A stretch of DNA of 64,000 nucleotides from Tetracentron sinense (GCA_015143295.1 CM026565.1:11840041-11904040), one strand, 5' to 3'. Shown: positions 11,101 through 23,007, numbered from the stretch's first letter. The notes: generated by a model from the sequence alone, not told the origin. Made by a program: numbers and translations.

Positions 11101-12364
11101 TGTCATGCCCCAAAATACCCCCCAGGGGTTAAGGGATACTTTAGGTGTGACTATACTTAACTTGGCAAACATCCTGTAATGAGCAAGGCATAATATATGA
11201 TCTAATAGAGATATAACACAGTGCGGAAGCTAAAATATTGCAGAAACGCAAGCCAACTTTTTCTTTTCTATAAATGTTCTGTATTCCAAGTTTATATACA
11301 AACATAATAGTAAAGGTGGACATGCCCACCTATAAAAATACAAAAGACATCATACAATTGTCTCTCGCTCAGTAGTCACCCCCATGGGGCCAATGGTCTA
11401 AGTCCCTTGCCTCAATATGAGGCTCGACTACCGGATCCTCATATGATTCTTCCTCACCATTTCTTCTATCCAAGGACCTGGAGCACAGATGTCGAAGGGG
11501 CACGTGTACCTCCCAATATAACATGTACGGCTAAGTATGGAAGACTCAACGAGTACAAGCTCCTAGCTAACAATAGTAATAACGAACATGATATCATATG
11601 CAAGTACTGGAAAGAGTATAGTTCGTAATCTTTAAAAACAATATCATACGAAAGCATTTATCAAAACATAATTCTCATGAACAAAATACATCTATGAGTC
11701 ACATGCATCCTTATGAGCTTTCCCTATGTGTTTCCTTATGAGTTTCCTTAGGAGTTCCTTATGAGTTTCCTTATGAGTTTCCTTATAGGTTTCCTTATGA
11801 GCTAGAGGTTAACAACCTCCTTGACGATATCCTTATGAGCCAGAGGTTAGCACCCTCAACCAGGGCTACCAACCTCCTTGACAATATCTTTATGAGTCTT
11901 TCTTATGAGCCAAAGGTTAGCACCCTTAATCGGGGTTACCAACCTCCTTGACAATATCCTTCTGAGCCTTTCTTATGAACCAGAGGTTAGCACCCTTAAC
12001 TGGGACTACCAACCTCCTTGACAATTCCTTATGAGCCTTTCTTATGAGCCAAAGGTTAGCACCCTTAATCGGGGCTACCAACCTCCTTGACAATTCTTTA
12101 TGAGCCAGAGGTTAGCACCATTAACTGAGGCTACCAACCTCCTTGACAATCCACCCACACTTATGAACATTTCTTGTAAGTTCTTACGAGTTCTTGGGCA
12201 TTTTTCTTGATGAGTTTCAGTTGTTATTTCTATTCTTAGCACTCTTGTATAATCAATAGGTGGCATCACGTGACATGAAATTAAACATCATATAGCTTTT
12301 CAAGATCTTTATAAACATGTGAGAGTTGAGGAACATGTAAAGCATATTAGCATCGTATAGTCCA
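11101..12364 (-). repeat. 5' LTR of gypsy A, part 1 (interrupted by copia-1)
   Basis: It starts TGTCATGCCCC next to the primer site and is colinear with the left half of solo LTR H, sharing 'aaggtggaca(t/g)gcccacc' and the conserved 'acggctaagtatgg' hairpin region near 11528. Six tandem subrepeats occupy 11797-12152. At about 12365 the sequence changes to the LTR of copia-1; the remainder of this LTR resumes at 46136 and ends at 47365. Total reconstructed length is about 2.5 kb, near that of H (2.37 kb). Confidence 0.75.
11797..12152 (-). repeat. Six tandem LTR subrepeats
   Basis: Six units of 'cttatgagccagaggttag' then 'caccct...ctaccaacctccttgac', the longest array of this subrepeat in the window. 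Each unit has imperfect internal dyad symmetry (gagg...cctc). It is in the transcribed part of the LTR. Confidence 0.85.
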
Positions 12365-12813
12365 TGTTTTTGTATTAGCATATTCCGGTGTCAAAACAAG
12401 TGAGTCTAGGTGTCTAGGTGTGGGTCTTGTGTCATTGTTGTCAATCATCCACAACAAGTGAAGTTGAAGACCGTTGAAGACTCAGTTTGATCATTTCCTT
12501 CATAGGATGGTAAGTGACCTAGATACCATGCTACCATAGGTTGGAATTGACTTAGAATAATCCTAACAGGTTGCCTTAGGTGGTAAGTGTCCTAGACTAA
12601 TCATACGGACCCTAGGTGATGAGATAAGTAGTGCAAAACAACTTAAAATTCTGAAATATTTCAAAAAACCAAGGTTGCTTATTTTGGCATTTCTCCCAAA
12701 CCGTAGCTCGGATTTTGCACCATAATATGTGAAAACAACCGCATCGAAAAGAGCTACAACTTTTCTGAAGGGTACAAGACTCAAAAATGAATTTTTAATT
12801 TCAGGTTTGCACC

Positions 12814-12976
12814 TCAGGGTCGACCTTGACCATTGAGGGTCGACCTTGGGTATAGAATATTTTGTATGGGAAAAAAGACTAGAGAGTTGGATTTTTGGAG
12901 TTCGACCCTGGAGGATGGTTCGGTCGATCGAAATGTATACTTGGGTCAACCCAACTATCCCCCAAGGTCGACCCTG
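12814..12976 (+). promoter_or_regulatory. Palindrome array (GGGTCGACCC type) in the copia-1 LTR
   Basis: About six units, such as AGGGTCGACCTTG and TTGGGTCAACCCAA, in a 2+4 arrangement around a spacer starting TTTGTATGG and ending AGAGAG. The array is about 100 bp upstream of the TATA box at 13078. Core TCGA with GGG/CCC arms: same architecture as the other arrays but different arms. Confidence 0.65.
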
Positions 12977-13077
12977 ATATGGAGTTTTGTTAAAATTCCT
13001 TCTTTAGTCGTTTTTTGACTATTTTGAGTTTTTAAACCAACTTTTAGCAACTTCTAAACATTGAATTGTGTTCCCTA

Positions 13078-13086
13078 TTTATATAG
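13078..13086 (+). promoter_or_regulatory. TATA box of the copia-1 5' LTR
   Basis: Reads TTTATATAG in 'ccctatttatatagaaccc', just downstream of the palindrome array. Confidence 0.55.
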
Positions 13087-13856
13087 AACCCATCTAGTTC
13101 GTGGGGAACAACTTTGGGGAAGTATTGAGAAGGTTTTTAACTCCTTCTAGAGTTCATAAACACTCTGAAATCTTATTGTTCTGCTTCCCTTTGTTAGTGC
13201 ATTAAACCTAGAGTTTCCAAGCCCAAATTTCTAATTTTGCTTGTTTGGACTTATCCTTTGAAGGAGCCAATCTAGGTGTTGATTCCTATCAAGCCATCAA
13301 CCTGTTCTGGAAAGAACACCTTGGCCAGAGTGTTCCAGAGCCTTTGAGAAGGAGATCGATCCAAGAAGGATCATGGATGTGTGAATTGGTCGGTGGAATC
13401 CGAAACCGTCATTGATGGAGATCGATCGGAAGGTTGTGGACTATTTTCGAGACACAAAGAGAAGTACAAGCAGTTGCGGTTGATCACAAGACTTGAGAGT
13501 ACGTGGTGACTTTTTGAGGCGTGGAGGACTAAGAACTGAAGGATCGAAGTGTCGAGTCCGAAGGAGTCAAGTTCGAGTCTTGTAAGTTCTTGTTTACTTT
13601 GTCTTAGTGGATTCTCATGGCTAGACTAGGTCCCGTGGTTTTTCCCGGAAGGGTTTCCACGTAAAAATCCTTGTGTTGTGGTTTGCTTGGCTTTTTATTT
13701 TCCGCACTTAAAGTACATCATCCTTTAATTTATAACTTAATTGTTAAAACATCAAAAATGGTAGACTGACTTATAAGGAGCCCTAACCATCCCCTTGACT
13801 TTGTGAGATTCTCAACTCAAACATAGATTTGGGATTCACCGAATTATTTTTTCAAT

Positions 13857-13868
13857 TGGTATTAGAGT
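13857..13868 (+). other. Primer binding site of copia-1
   Basis: TGGTATTAGAGT, two mismatches from the initiator-Met primer site; preceded by the LTR end TTTCA and 'at'. The same context is intact in copia-3 at 54593. Confidence 0.8.
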
Positions 13869-13916
13869 AGGTTCACTATCCTTTTAATGTGATCTTGTCT
13901 CATATTATCGGTGAAT

Positions 13917-15658
13917 ATGAATCTCCAAAGAGAGGGAGGATCCATCTCTTGTCCCCCATTATTTGATGAGAATAATTATGCCTATTGAAAAGCTCGAATG
14001 AGAGCGTTTCTCAAATAATTAGACGAAAGAGTATAGTTCTCCATTAAACAAGGTTGGACCCATCCAGTAAATACCATAAATGACCAGACCATCCCTAAAC
14101 CTTCTTCTGAATGGACCAATGTAGAGCTTGAGAGTTGTAGAAGGAACAGTAAGGGTCTAAGTGCAATCTTCGCTGCTGTCACACTCGAAGAATTTTGACG
14201 TATTTCTACATGTGACACTTCGAAGGAGGCATGAGACATTCTTCAAATCACCCATGAAGGGACTACAACTGTCAATATCTCCAAACTTCAATTGTTGACC
14301 TCTAAGTTTGAAAAGTTGATTATGGATGATAAAGAAACTTTTGATAGTTTTTATGCCAATCGGAGTAACATTCTCAATTCTAGCTTCAATCTAGGGGAAA
14401 GAATTCTTGAGTCCAAAATTGTTAGAAAAATTTTGAGATCTCTACTTGAGAGATTTTGATCGAAGGTTACTGCCATCGAGGAGAGGAAAAATGTGGATGC
14501 TCTTAAACTTGAAGAGTTGGTTGGTTCTCTCCAAACCTATGAGTTAAATCTGAACCCATCTAAGAAATCAAAATCTATTGCCTTGAAATCCATCAAGGAA
14601 TCCATAGATGGTTCAGATAGTGACTCTAAGGATGAAGAAGAAGAGTTGGCTTTATTTGCGAAGAAATTGAGAAAATTTTTGAAACTTAATAAGAGATTTA
14701 ATCCGAAAGGACAAAAATCTTTTGAAAAGCCCAAGTCCAAGCACTTTGAAAACAAGAAACATTTTAAAAGTGTGGACAAGAAATCCCAAGGTGTTCAATG
14801 CTATGAATGCTAAGGCTACGGCCATATTGTCGCTGAGTGCTCTAATAAGAAAAAATTTAAGGGTAAGGCAAGGGATGACAGTGAATCTGAATCTGAGAAA
14901 TCAGATAGTTCTTCTTGTGAGGAGACTAGGGGTTATATGGCCTTCACTGCATCCTTATCTGGGATTGATGAATCTTCTTTAAATGCTGTGAGTAACCAAC
15001 ACTGTAGGGATGGTGAGGAGGATGATGTGAGTCAGAATGACTTAGATTCTAAGGGAGACCTTGAGGCAGCCTATGATGAACTATTTCAGGAATGCCTAAA
15101 GCAAAAAAAAGTTCAGTTTTCCATGTCCAAAAAGATCAAATCTATTGAAATGGAAAAAGATGCCTCAGACCAAGTGGCTTTAGGGTTGAGAGCTCTTGTG
15201 TAACAACTTGAGGAAGAAAAGGCTTCCCTCCTAACCAAGACTCAGCTACTTGAATCTGAGTTACATTTTTGTTTTGATGAAAAGACAAGTCTTGAAATCA
15301 AGTTGGCTAATCTTGAGCAAAATCAGAGGTGTGGAGATGAGAAGGGAACTCCATCCACCTCGAACATTGAGCCTGATGCTAAAAGATGCCCTCCTGCTAA
15401 AGGGAAAGACTCTTCTACTCAGAAATTCATTCCTACATGTCATAACTATGGAGTAAAGGGTCAGATTAAGCCTCGATGTCCTAAACTTTGAAGAATGCCC
15501 AATCATAATTTTAAGAACCACAACAACTTGAATGAGAATCTTCAAAGGAAAGTTGAGTTCCTAGTGGAAAAGTCTAGGAGTTTGTGTGAAGATGTGATGA
15601 AAATTGCTCACAACTCTAGACAGTGGCATGGTCATGACACTCCTCATGCTAGAGGAGG
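13917..15658 (+). pseudogene. gag: Copia-1 gag (Sirevirus type, broken)
   Basis: The reading starts at the ATG at 13917 and is colinear with copia-3 gag (54658 onward): N-terminal 'GGSIS-PPLFDENNYAY' segment, UBN2-like region ('KISKLQ...FEKL' equivalent near 14280), acidic stretch, CCHC knuckle near 14800-14845 in which the first half is broken by a stop, then the coiled-coil-like tail and a second knuckle near 15435-15480 whose second Cys and His are lost. At least eight in-frame stops are present. The gag is cut at 15659 by chromovirus C and resumes at 24756. Confidence 0.85.
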
Positions 15659-17922
15659 TGTCGCGACCAGAAACCCACCCTAGGAGTTAGAGTGAATCTT
15701 GGACGACTAATCATGACTTACATGACTTGCTTGATAAACCATCCTGCAGAAACCCACAGGGCATATACAATAGAGGACATGATTAGCGGAAAAATACACT
15801 AACATGGTACAGCAGAAGACTAACAACCTCTATGTACATATATGATCCAAGTTTAATACAAAAAGGAATCACTAAAAGAAAGTACGGACATGCCCGAAAA
15901 AATACATGGATATCTCTCTCTCAACTCACCCACAGCTATCCACTAAGAATCTCCTACCACCTAATAGTAACCCTCGGCCAGAGGTTTCTCCAAAGGTTCC
16001 TCGACGTACTCCTCCTCCACCGAAGGGCTCGGAGCATAGACATCAAATGGAGTGGTAGCTCCCTCAGTACCTGTCAACATAAGAAGTACGGCTGAGCATG
16101 GAATACTCAACGGGGTACCAAGTACTAACCAACAATCATAGCAACACCATAGCAGTATAGGAAGCAGGGAGTAGTTCACATATATGAAGCAGGAACAATT
16201 AACATCATGACAAGGAAATAAAGCAATTTATAATCATGCTTGCATTTCATAAAAATCGATAAAACCCTTGAAAACATCGTGCACTTGACTTGACTGAAAT
16301 TACCATTTTCGTGATTTAAAACTTGTCTATCGTGTCATGCGTGTCATGCTTGTATCATGCTTGCTTGCTCGAAAAATAAACTACTTGTGAGGGAAGGGAG
16401 ACCCTTCTTCCTAAATGCCCATGTCATGTCATGCTTGCTTGGAAAGTAAACTACTTGTGAGGGAAGGGAGACCCTTCTTCCTAAATGCCCATGATAGTCT
16501 TGTTCTTGCCAAAAGCGAAGTGAAACATATCGTAGGATATGTCCCACCTCTAAGTCTCGTTCTTAAAAATACCGATAAAACATGTCATGCATGCCGTACT
16601 CGTGGGACCATGTACAATTTAGTATGAAAATTGTATCGAGAACATTTTAATTGATCAATAATTAAATCAAACCAATAAGCATTTAATCTATCAAGAAGTT
16701 CACACATACATTTTCTAAAATAAAACATCATCTTCTTCAATGAGGCATTTCATCAAACACTTGGTATGCGCATTATGGTTAATACCTAAATCTTGAATTT
16801 CTAGGTAGGTTAAGCTCATAGCATACATGTACATTTGTTATTGGTCCAATGCCCTTCCCATTTCATTCATTTCAACAAACACACGGCATCCAATCGCCCA
16901 TTCACATCCAACATCCATTCATCCATCCATTCTCCTTATCTTGTTTAGAAATTTGGGGAAAATCATCAAATGAAAGAAAAACAAGGAGAATAGGTGAACT
17001 AGAAGGCTAGTATAGGGTACAGACCTCAATAGAGCGAAGAAGACCCTCGAAGTAGCTCGTGGTATGCGTTGCCTAGCTTGGAGGAGAACTCCACGTGGTG
17101 CTTGAGCTTGGATTTGGAAGACCTTGAGATTTGGGGAAGAAATGTGGAGTTAATCCTTCACTCCAACCCAAAATCCTCTTGGAAACTCCCTTTTTCCTCT
17201 CCCTTCTCTTCGTCTCCTCTAGGTTAACAAAAGCCCCAAATGAAAACCCCGAAATAGATCAAGGGTTAAAACCCTCAAATCTGGAATCTGCTACCGCATG
17301 CGATCGATCGCACACTTAACTGCGATCGATCGCAGGTCCTTGCAATCGATCACACCTGGATGCGATCTATCGCACATGAACCCCGAACCTTTTTGGTCTG
17401 ATTTCCCCCTACATGCGATCGATCGCACACTCTTACGATCGATTGTAGATCCCTGGGATCTATCGCACCTGGGGATCCATCTATCGCATATGACCCCAAA
17501 AGTTTAGGACCCATTTCGCCTGCATGCGATCGATCGCACCTGACTTGTGATCGATCGCACCCTTCAGATTTTGTTGTTTTTCTTCTATTTTTCCACACTT
17601 TGGTAATTTGGCCATAACTTTCAACTCGTTTGTTCGATTTTGACGACTCAACTTGCGTTGGATTCGTCTTTCGAAGGGGAACATTCTTGACATTTCAGAA
17701 TTTTCAATTTCTACCTTATTTATTAACTAAATTGCCCCTGAAGTCGACTGATCCACAAATGGGTTTCAGTAACTCGGGTTTTCAATATATTTGACTTAGG
17801 AATACTACTTTTTAACACTTAGAGTTGTTCAAAATTTCTCATTTCATAGAAATGGAAGATTAAAAAGGCTTCATGCCTTGGCACGGATCCCAATACATGG
17901 AAAAAAGTTCCGGGGCTCTACA
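15659..17922 (-). repeat. 3' LTR of chromovirus C (2264 bp)
   Basis: Plus-strand reading begins TGTCGCGACC and ends CGGGGCTCTACA. It is nearly colinear with 23025-24755 but includes a 531-bp segment (about 16765-17295) missing there. It carries a short tandem duplication ('ctacttgtgagggaagggag', 16381 and 16451), a GGCTGAG-type hairpin near 16090 and a 10-unit palindrome array at 17299-17559. The polypurine tract abuts its right edge. Confidence 0.92.
17299..17559 (-). promoter_or_regulatory. Palindrome array (TGCGATCGATCGCA type), 10 units
   Basis: Ten units, at least four of them the perfect 14-bp palindrome TGCGATCGATCGCA, the rest with one to three changes. The position, in the first part of the LTR in element orientation, is the same as in LTRs A, E and H. 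The core GATCGATC is the same as in the ACC/GGT arrays; only the outer three bases differ. Confidence 0.8.
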
Positions 17923-17938
17923 TCCTCCCCCCCTTTAC
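17923..17938 (-). other. Polypurine tract of chromovirus C
   Basis: On the minus strand the 3' LTR is preceded by GTAAAGGGGGGGAGGA, preceded in turn by 'cgaggacgaaatttt', a very common context upstream of gypsy 3' LTRs. Confidence 0.9.
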
Positions 17939-18018
17939 AAAAATTTCGTCCTCGAAATTTGGATGACACATGCATTACAAGTCCCAAAACATCATTACAT
18001 AGCTTAAACAAAATCTAT

Positions 18019-19480
18019 TTAATATAACTCCAGGTATTTCGCTTTGACTTCGGCTTCACGTGCCCATGTGGCCTCTTCCTAAGCATGATGTTGCCACTGA
18101 ACGAGCACTAATGAAATAGTCTTGTTGCGAAGCACTTGATCTCTACGGTCCAATATATGAACCGGCTTTTCAATCAAAGTGAGATCCTCTCGGATTTCCA
18201 ACGGTTCCAAGTCTATGACATGCGAAGGATCCGCAATGTACTTCTGAAGAATAGATACATGGAAAACGTTGTGAACTGCGGCCATGTGAGGTGGAAGAGC
18301 TACTCTGTAAGCAACTTGACCAACTCGTGTGATAATCTCAAAGGGTCTAACGTAACGAGGACTAAGCTTGCCTCTCTTGCCAAATCTCATGATCTCCTTG
18401 CTAGGAGATACCTTCACAAAGACTTGATCCCCTACTTGGAATTCCAAGTCCCTACGGCGAGTGTCAACATAGCTTTTCTGACGATCTTAGGCAGTTTTCA
18501 ACCGATCCCGGATGATCTTAACTATATTTTGCGGTTTGCTTGATCAACTCCGGACCAAGTACTTTGGATGCTCGCCTGATAGCTATTGTTATAGGAAAAT
18601 TCAACCAAAGGCACGTGCTCTTCCCAACTGCCCTTGAAATCCAACATACAAGCTCGAAGCATGTCTTCGATGACTTGGTTCACCCTCTCGGTTTGTCCAT
18701 CCATTTGTGGATGAAATGCGGTGCTGAAGTCAAGTCGGGAACCCATGGCATCCTGAAAACTCTTCCAGAACCTGGACGTGAATCTCGGATCCCGATCTGA
18801 CACAATACTAACTGACACCCCATGTAGCCTAACCACTTCCTTGATGTACAGAGCGGCCAACTGGCTAGAATTGAAGGTGGTTCGATAAGGCAAGAAATGC
18901 ACGGACTTTGTCAAGCGATCCACTACTACCTATATCGCATCTGAGCCCCTTGCCGTCTTTTGTAAGCCAACTATGAAATCCATGGATATGTTCTCCCATT
19001 TCCACTCGGGAATAGGAAGAGACTGCAATAGACCGGCGGGTCGCATGTGTTCTGCTTTCACCTGTTGGCACACCAAGCACCGTGCCACATATTCCGCAAC
19101 ATCCCTCTTCATATTCCGTCACCAAAAGTGACTCTTAAGGTTCTGGTACATCTTTGTACCCCCAGGATGCACTGTGTACTTCAAACGATGTGCTTCATCC
19201 ATGATCTCTCGTCGAAGATCTGCATTGGCCGGAACACACAGCCTTCCTTTAAACGTAATAGCACCTCGACTAGTGAGAGAAAAGTCTTTACTACCCTTGG
19301 CAATTTCCTTGTCCCGATAAGCCAATAATTCAGCATCCGTGGCTTGGTATTCTTGGATCAAATCTATAATATATGGCCGAACCGTGACATTTGCCAAAAC
19401 AGGACCGCGAATTGTATCATTCACACTAATGTCCAGATTTGCCAAATCCTCCAATAATCTCCATTCTTGCACCAACATGT
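18019..19480 (-). pseudogene. pol: Chromovirus C integrase and chromodomain (broken)
   Basis: The minus-strand reading shows the HHCC zinc region (H-x-LKYTVH near 19185, C-LVC near 19075), the catalytic core ('MDFIVGLQK' near 18960, 'IVSDRDPRFTS' near 18800, 'QTERVNQ' near 18690, giving the D, D and E), the GPF/GPY-like region ('RGKLSPRYVRPFEI' near 18350) and a chromodomain segment ('ILDRRDQVLRN...EEATWAREAEVKAKY', ending 18019). Stops at 19119, 18930 and 18079 and a frameshift near 18540 inactivate it. The chromodomain normally directs insertion to chromatin marks. Confidence 0.9.
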
Positions 19481-20905
19481 GTGCTAGTAACCCCAGAGCT
19501 CTTCTACTCAAGGCGTCTGCTACTACGTTCGCTTTTCCCGGGTCGTATTGGATGGTGCAGTCATAGTCTTTCAAAAATTCCATCCAACTAGATTCAGCTC
19601 CTTTTGGGAAAAGAGATACTTGAGACTCTTGTGATCCATATACACATAGAACTCCACCCCATAAACATAATGGCACCAAATCTTGAGTGCAAACACGACC
19701 GCGGCAAGTTCCAAGTCATGCGTGGGGTAATTCTTTTCATGCTCCTTCAATTGCCTTGATGCATAGGCAATGAACTTCTTGTGTCGGATGAGCACGCAAC
19801 CAAGTCCCACGTGCGAGGCATCATTTTACACCTCATACCCGCCATGTCTAGATGGCACTGTAAGGATGGGGGCCGTGGTAAGCCTCTTTTTCAGTTCCAT
19901 GAAACTGATCTCACACTTATCACTCCATACAAATTTCGCATTCTTCCTTGTCAAATAAGTGAGCGGTGTCGCAAGGCTGGAGAAACCCTCTACGAATCTC
20001 CTGTAGTAGCCTGCCAACCCAAGGAAACTACGTATCTCTGTGACACTTTTGGGCTTCGTCCAACTCATGACTGCCTCTATCTTCTTCGGATCCACTGATA
20101 TGCCTTCCGCGGATACAATGTGGCCTAAGAATGCCACCTCTTCCAACCAAAACTCACACTTGTTAAGTTTGGCGTATAGCTTGTGCTCTCTCAGCATTCC
20201 CAAAGCAAGACGAAGGTCTTGCATGTGATCTTCCAGTGTCTGGGAGTACACCAAGATATCGTCGACAAACACGATCATGTATCGATCTAGATATGGCTGG
20301 AACACCTGATTCATCAAATCCATAAAGGCTGCCAGGGCGTTCATGAGACCAAAAGGCATCACCAAGAACTCATAGTGTCCGTATCGAGTCCTGAAAGCAG
20401 TTTTGGGCACATCCTCGGCCTTCATCTTCAATTGGTGATAACCCGAGCGAAGATCGATCTTTGAGAAAAATCTCGCTCCTTTCAACTGATCGAACAAGTC
20501 ATCAATTCTAGGTAATGGATACCTATTCTTTATAGTGACTTTGTTCAATTGCCGGTAATCGACACACATTCGCATCGAGCCATCCTTCTTCTTAACAAAT
20601 AACACCGGGGTACCCCACGGTGAGACACTTGGTTGAATGAAACCAAGGCCTTACAATTCCTCCAACTGAGTCTTCAACTCTTTGAGTTCAATCAGGGCCA
20701 TTCTATACGGAGCCCGAAAGATGGGAGCTATGCCTGGAGCAAGCTCGATCACAAACTCAATCTCCCTATCTGGAGGCAACCCTGACAACTCCTCTGAAAA
20801 TACATCCAGGAATTCACTCACGACCGGGATAGTCGAAGAGTCCTTTGCCTCGGGGTTTGCTAAGCTTAGTGCCGCAAAGTGAGCAATATCTTTATTCCTC
20901 ATCCC
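19481..20905 (-). pseudogene. pol: Chromovirus C reverse transcriptase and RNase H (broken)
   Basis: Strong RT motifs on the minus strand: '[20 protein letters not shown]' (about 20600), '[11 protein letters not shown]', '[11 protein letters not shown]', the catalytic '[12 protein letters not shown]' (about 20265) and '[13 protein letters not shown]'. RNase H follows ('[19 protein letters not shown]', '[14 protein letters not shown]', 'GKANVVADALSR'). The RT frame has single stops at 20651 and 19826, and a frameshift near 19600. The change of frame between protease and RT falls at a run of six G near 20905, so one slippage indel would explain it. Confidence 0.92.
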
Positions 20906-21259
20906 CCCGGAAATGAAATGGCTTCCCTTTTACTGGCTTGAAGAGTACCATCTTCTCAAAGCAAGCCACATGCCCATGATGTGCTGCTAACCAATCCATC
21001 CCCAAGATAATGTCAAAGTCCTGGAATCCGAGGACGATGAGGTCGATTGCCAACTCATGGCTTCCCACTTGAACCACACTGTTTCTACACACTTTATCCG
21101 CCAATACTATCTTGCTGAGAGGAGTCGAAATGGCCAACTCCGGTTTCAACTGGCTAGGGTCCACAGAAAAGCCTTCTGAAAAAATCGGCGATACGAATGA
21201 ATGAGTAGACCTTGTGTCGATTAATACTCGAGCCAAACATTCATTGACTAGTAAGGTTC
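20906..21259 (-). pseudogene. pol: Chromovirus C protease (exon 2 start; active site altered)
   Basis: Starting exactly at 21259, after the intron, the frame reads 'TLLVNECLARVLIDTRSTHS', the retropepsin active-site region. The catalytic DTG is DTR here, which should abolish protease activity. It continues with 'IDLIVLGFQDFDIILGMDWL', the conserved second half of the gypsy protease. The frame is continuous with gag only if the 143-nt intron is removed. Confidence 0.88.
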
Positions 21260-21402
21260 CTTAAATTTTAGCTAGCTAAGTCAATCCATGCATCAACAAC
21301 GTATACATATAGGTATTTATATATAATATGCCATATACGTACACAAAGAATAATACATAACAATTCAATTTACGGGTAATTAAATAAATTACAACTGCGT
21401 AC
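21260..21402 (-). other. Putative 143-nt GT-AG intron inside the chromovirus C gag-pol frame
   Basis: On the minus strand the gag frame ends 'GTA GTG CAA G' at 21403, followed by GTACGCAG (donor) and, 143 nt later, ATTTAAG (acceptor), then 'GA ACC TTA CTA GTC'. Removing it joins codon G|GA (phase 1) and gives V-V-Q-G-T-L-L-V, the continuous protease leader typical of gypsy elements. Length 143 is not a multiple of three, so the frames join only by removal. Unspliced RNA reaches a stop (TAA, 21389-21391) after four codons. The segment is very AT-rich, as plant introns are. A candidate branch site TTGAC lies ~25 nt before the acceptor. Confidence 0.75.
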
Positions 21403-22675
21403 CTTGCACTACATTGTCAGATGCAAGTGCATCACCCTCTGTCAAGGCAAAAACTCGCCCCTGATTCGCCTGGCAAGGTGGAGGTGTAGGCCGTGCAGGC
21501 TGGAAGGACGCCTAGTATGATCCTGCTGGACGAGCTGGGAGCCTAATCCTCTGTGACTGGCCTGGCAGATGCCTCGTCGGACAATCCCTGATCATGTGAC
21601 CCTGGCGACCACAATGGAAACATCCACTCGATGCCTTTCGACAATCTCCTACCGGGTGCCTTCTGCCACAAGACGTGCAAATCTTATATGTGTAAGTCGG
21701 AGGGATCGGAGGTGGAGCATGCCTCGCTACCTGAGGTGCAATGGGCCGTGGGGCAGGAAGAGCCTGAGGTCGTGGCGCCTGAGGCGCATACTGCCGTGGA
21801 GCTAGAGGCGCATAAGCTGTCCTCAGCGGTGGTGCTGGCCATGCATACTGTGGTGGTGTTGGCCATGCGTACTGATAAGGGCCGGTACGAGCCCACCTCT
21901 CTGGAGGTGCTGAACTACTGGCTTGGCCTCTCCCCAATTCCCTCTTCTTGGACACGGTCTCTGAATTGGCCTCAACCAACAAGGCTTTATCCACTACTTC
22001 GGCGTAAGTGGCGTGCCTGAAGACCGAGACTCTCTCCATAATAACATCTTTGAGCCCTTGCTCAAACCTTCTTACCTTCATCACCTCGGTAGCGATCATA
22101 TGAGTCGCAAAGCATGACAGCTCTGAGAACTTGGCCTCATATTGCGCCACCGACATCGAACCTTGTTCCAGGTTGATGAATTCTCTCTCTTTCTTTTCCC
22201 GAGCTCCAACTGGGAAATACTTCTTGTAGAAGGTGTCCTCGAACTCCTCCCAAGTCTAGGGTTGACCTTGCATAGTCAACTCTTGAGTCCTCAAGGCGGA
22301 CAACCACCAATGGTGTGCCTCACCCTCGAGCATGAAAATTGCCCATGCTACTCTATCCTCCTCTGAAGGCGAGAGGACCTCAAAGATCTTCTCCAACTGG
22401 AGGATCCAAGCCTCCGCGGCAAGAGGGTCCACACTCCCATGGAATGGTGGAGGCCTCAATCTCCTGAATGCCTCAACCCCAGCTGGACGATGTACTGGAG
22501 CAGCAAGCGGTGGAGTAGGTGTTGCAGACGATGGAGTAGCCTGCTTAGCCGCCAGTAAGGCTAAAGTCTCTGCAATAGAGCCGAGAACCTGAGAGAGGTC
22601 CGGCTACTCACCCTCATCTCGAGAAGAAGATGAAGCCCTAATGTGTGGTCCGCGACCCCGTGTGCCCCTCCTCAT
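21403..22675 (-). pseudogene. gag: Chromovirus C gag (three nonsense codons)
   Basis: Starts at the ATG at 22673-22675 (M-R-R-G-T). One frame runs to 21403, interrupted only by stops at 22604, 22256 and 21512. Features in order: 'SIAETLALLA', 'GVEAFRRLRPPPFHG' and 'AEAWILQLEKIFEVL' of the gag core, 'RRFEQGLKDVI', a long Pro/Ala/Tyr-rich linker, a CX2C-like segment 'CTSCGRRHPVGDC' and a CCHC knuckle 'CFHCGRQGHMIRDC' near 21580-21625. It feeds into the protease by the putative splice. Confidence 0.9.
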
Positions 22676-23007
22676 GGCTACTGTCCTGAGATCAATAACA
22701 CCACATGAGTCTAACTTGGAACCAAAATTCATCATACTTTCATTTCACACTAATTCAAGTAGTACTATTGATATAGTATTAGTATATATTGCATCATACC
22801 CATCGGTGTAGACATAAGAGACTTAGTGTTCTAGCGTTTCTAGACAAGCACTTGGTTGGGACAACCATTTTGGACTAAGACTAAAATTTAGTCTCACACT
22901 TGGAATCATGACTCTCTTCCGACTTCCTTCCTAACTTGCTTCCTAACATATGTTCTCTTCAAGCCGTGGTACCAGATTCTAAGTGACCCTAGAGACCTAA
23001 AGCCTAG

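Larger units (their letters stand above)
12365..13854 (+). repeat. 5' LTR of copia-1 (Sirevirus-like)
   Basis: It starts TGTTTTTGTATTAGC and ends TTTTTTCA, two bases before the primer site. The start aligns with 26786 (TGTTTTTGTTATACGC) and the end with 45602-46135, the two pieces of the 3' LTR. It contains a palindrome array (12814-12976), a TATA box (13078-13086) and a C-rich 'gttttccacgtaaaaatc' region also present in the copia-3 LTR (54420-54440). The start is inferred from alignment of the two LTR copies and could be off by some bases. Confidence 0.7.

Noticed and set aside
17299..17559. Regularly spaced short repeats that resemble a CRISPR array
   Set aside because: Units are palindromic 14-mers with variable, very short spacers inside a plant LTR; the context is a retrotransposon promoter and no cas genes exist.
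17350..17693. ORFs with repeated 'AIDRS/CDRSH' peptides
   Set aside because: They are translations of the GATCGATCG palindrome arrays in several LTRs (also near 24120-24530, 38058 and 62281), with no homology and no conservation as protein.
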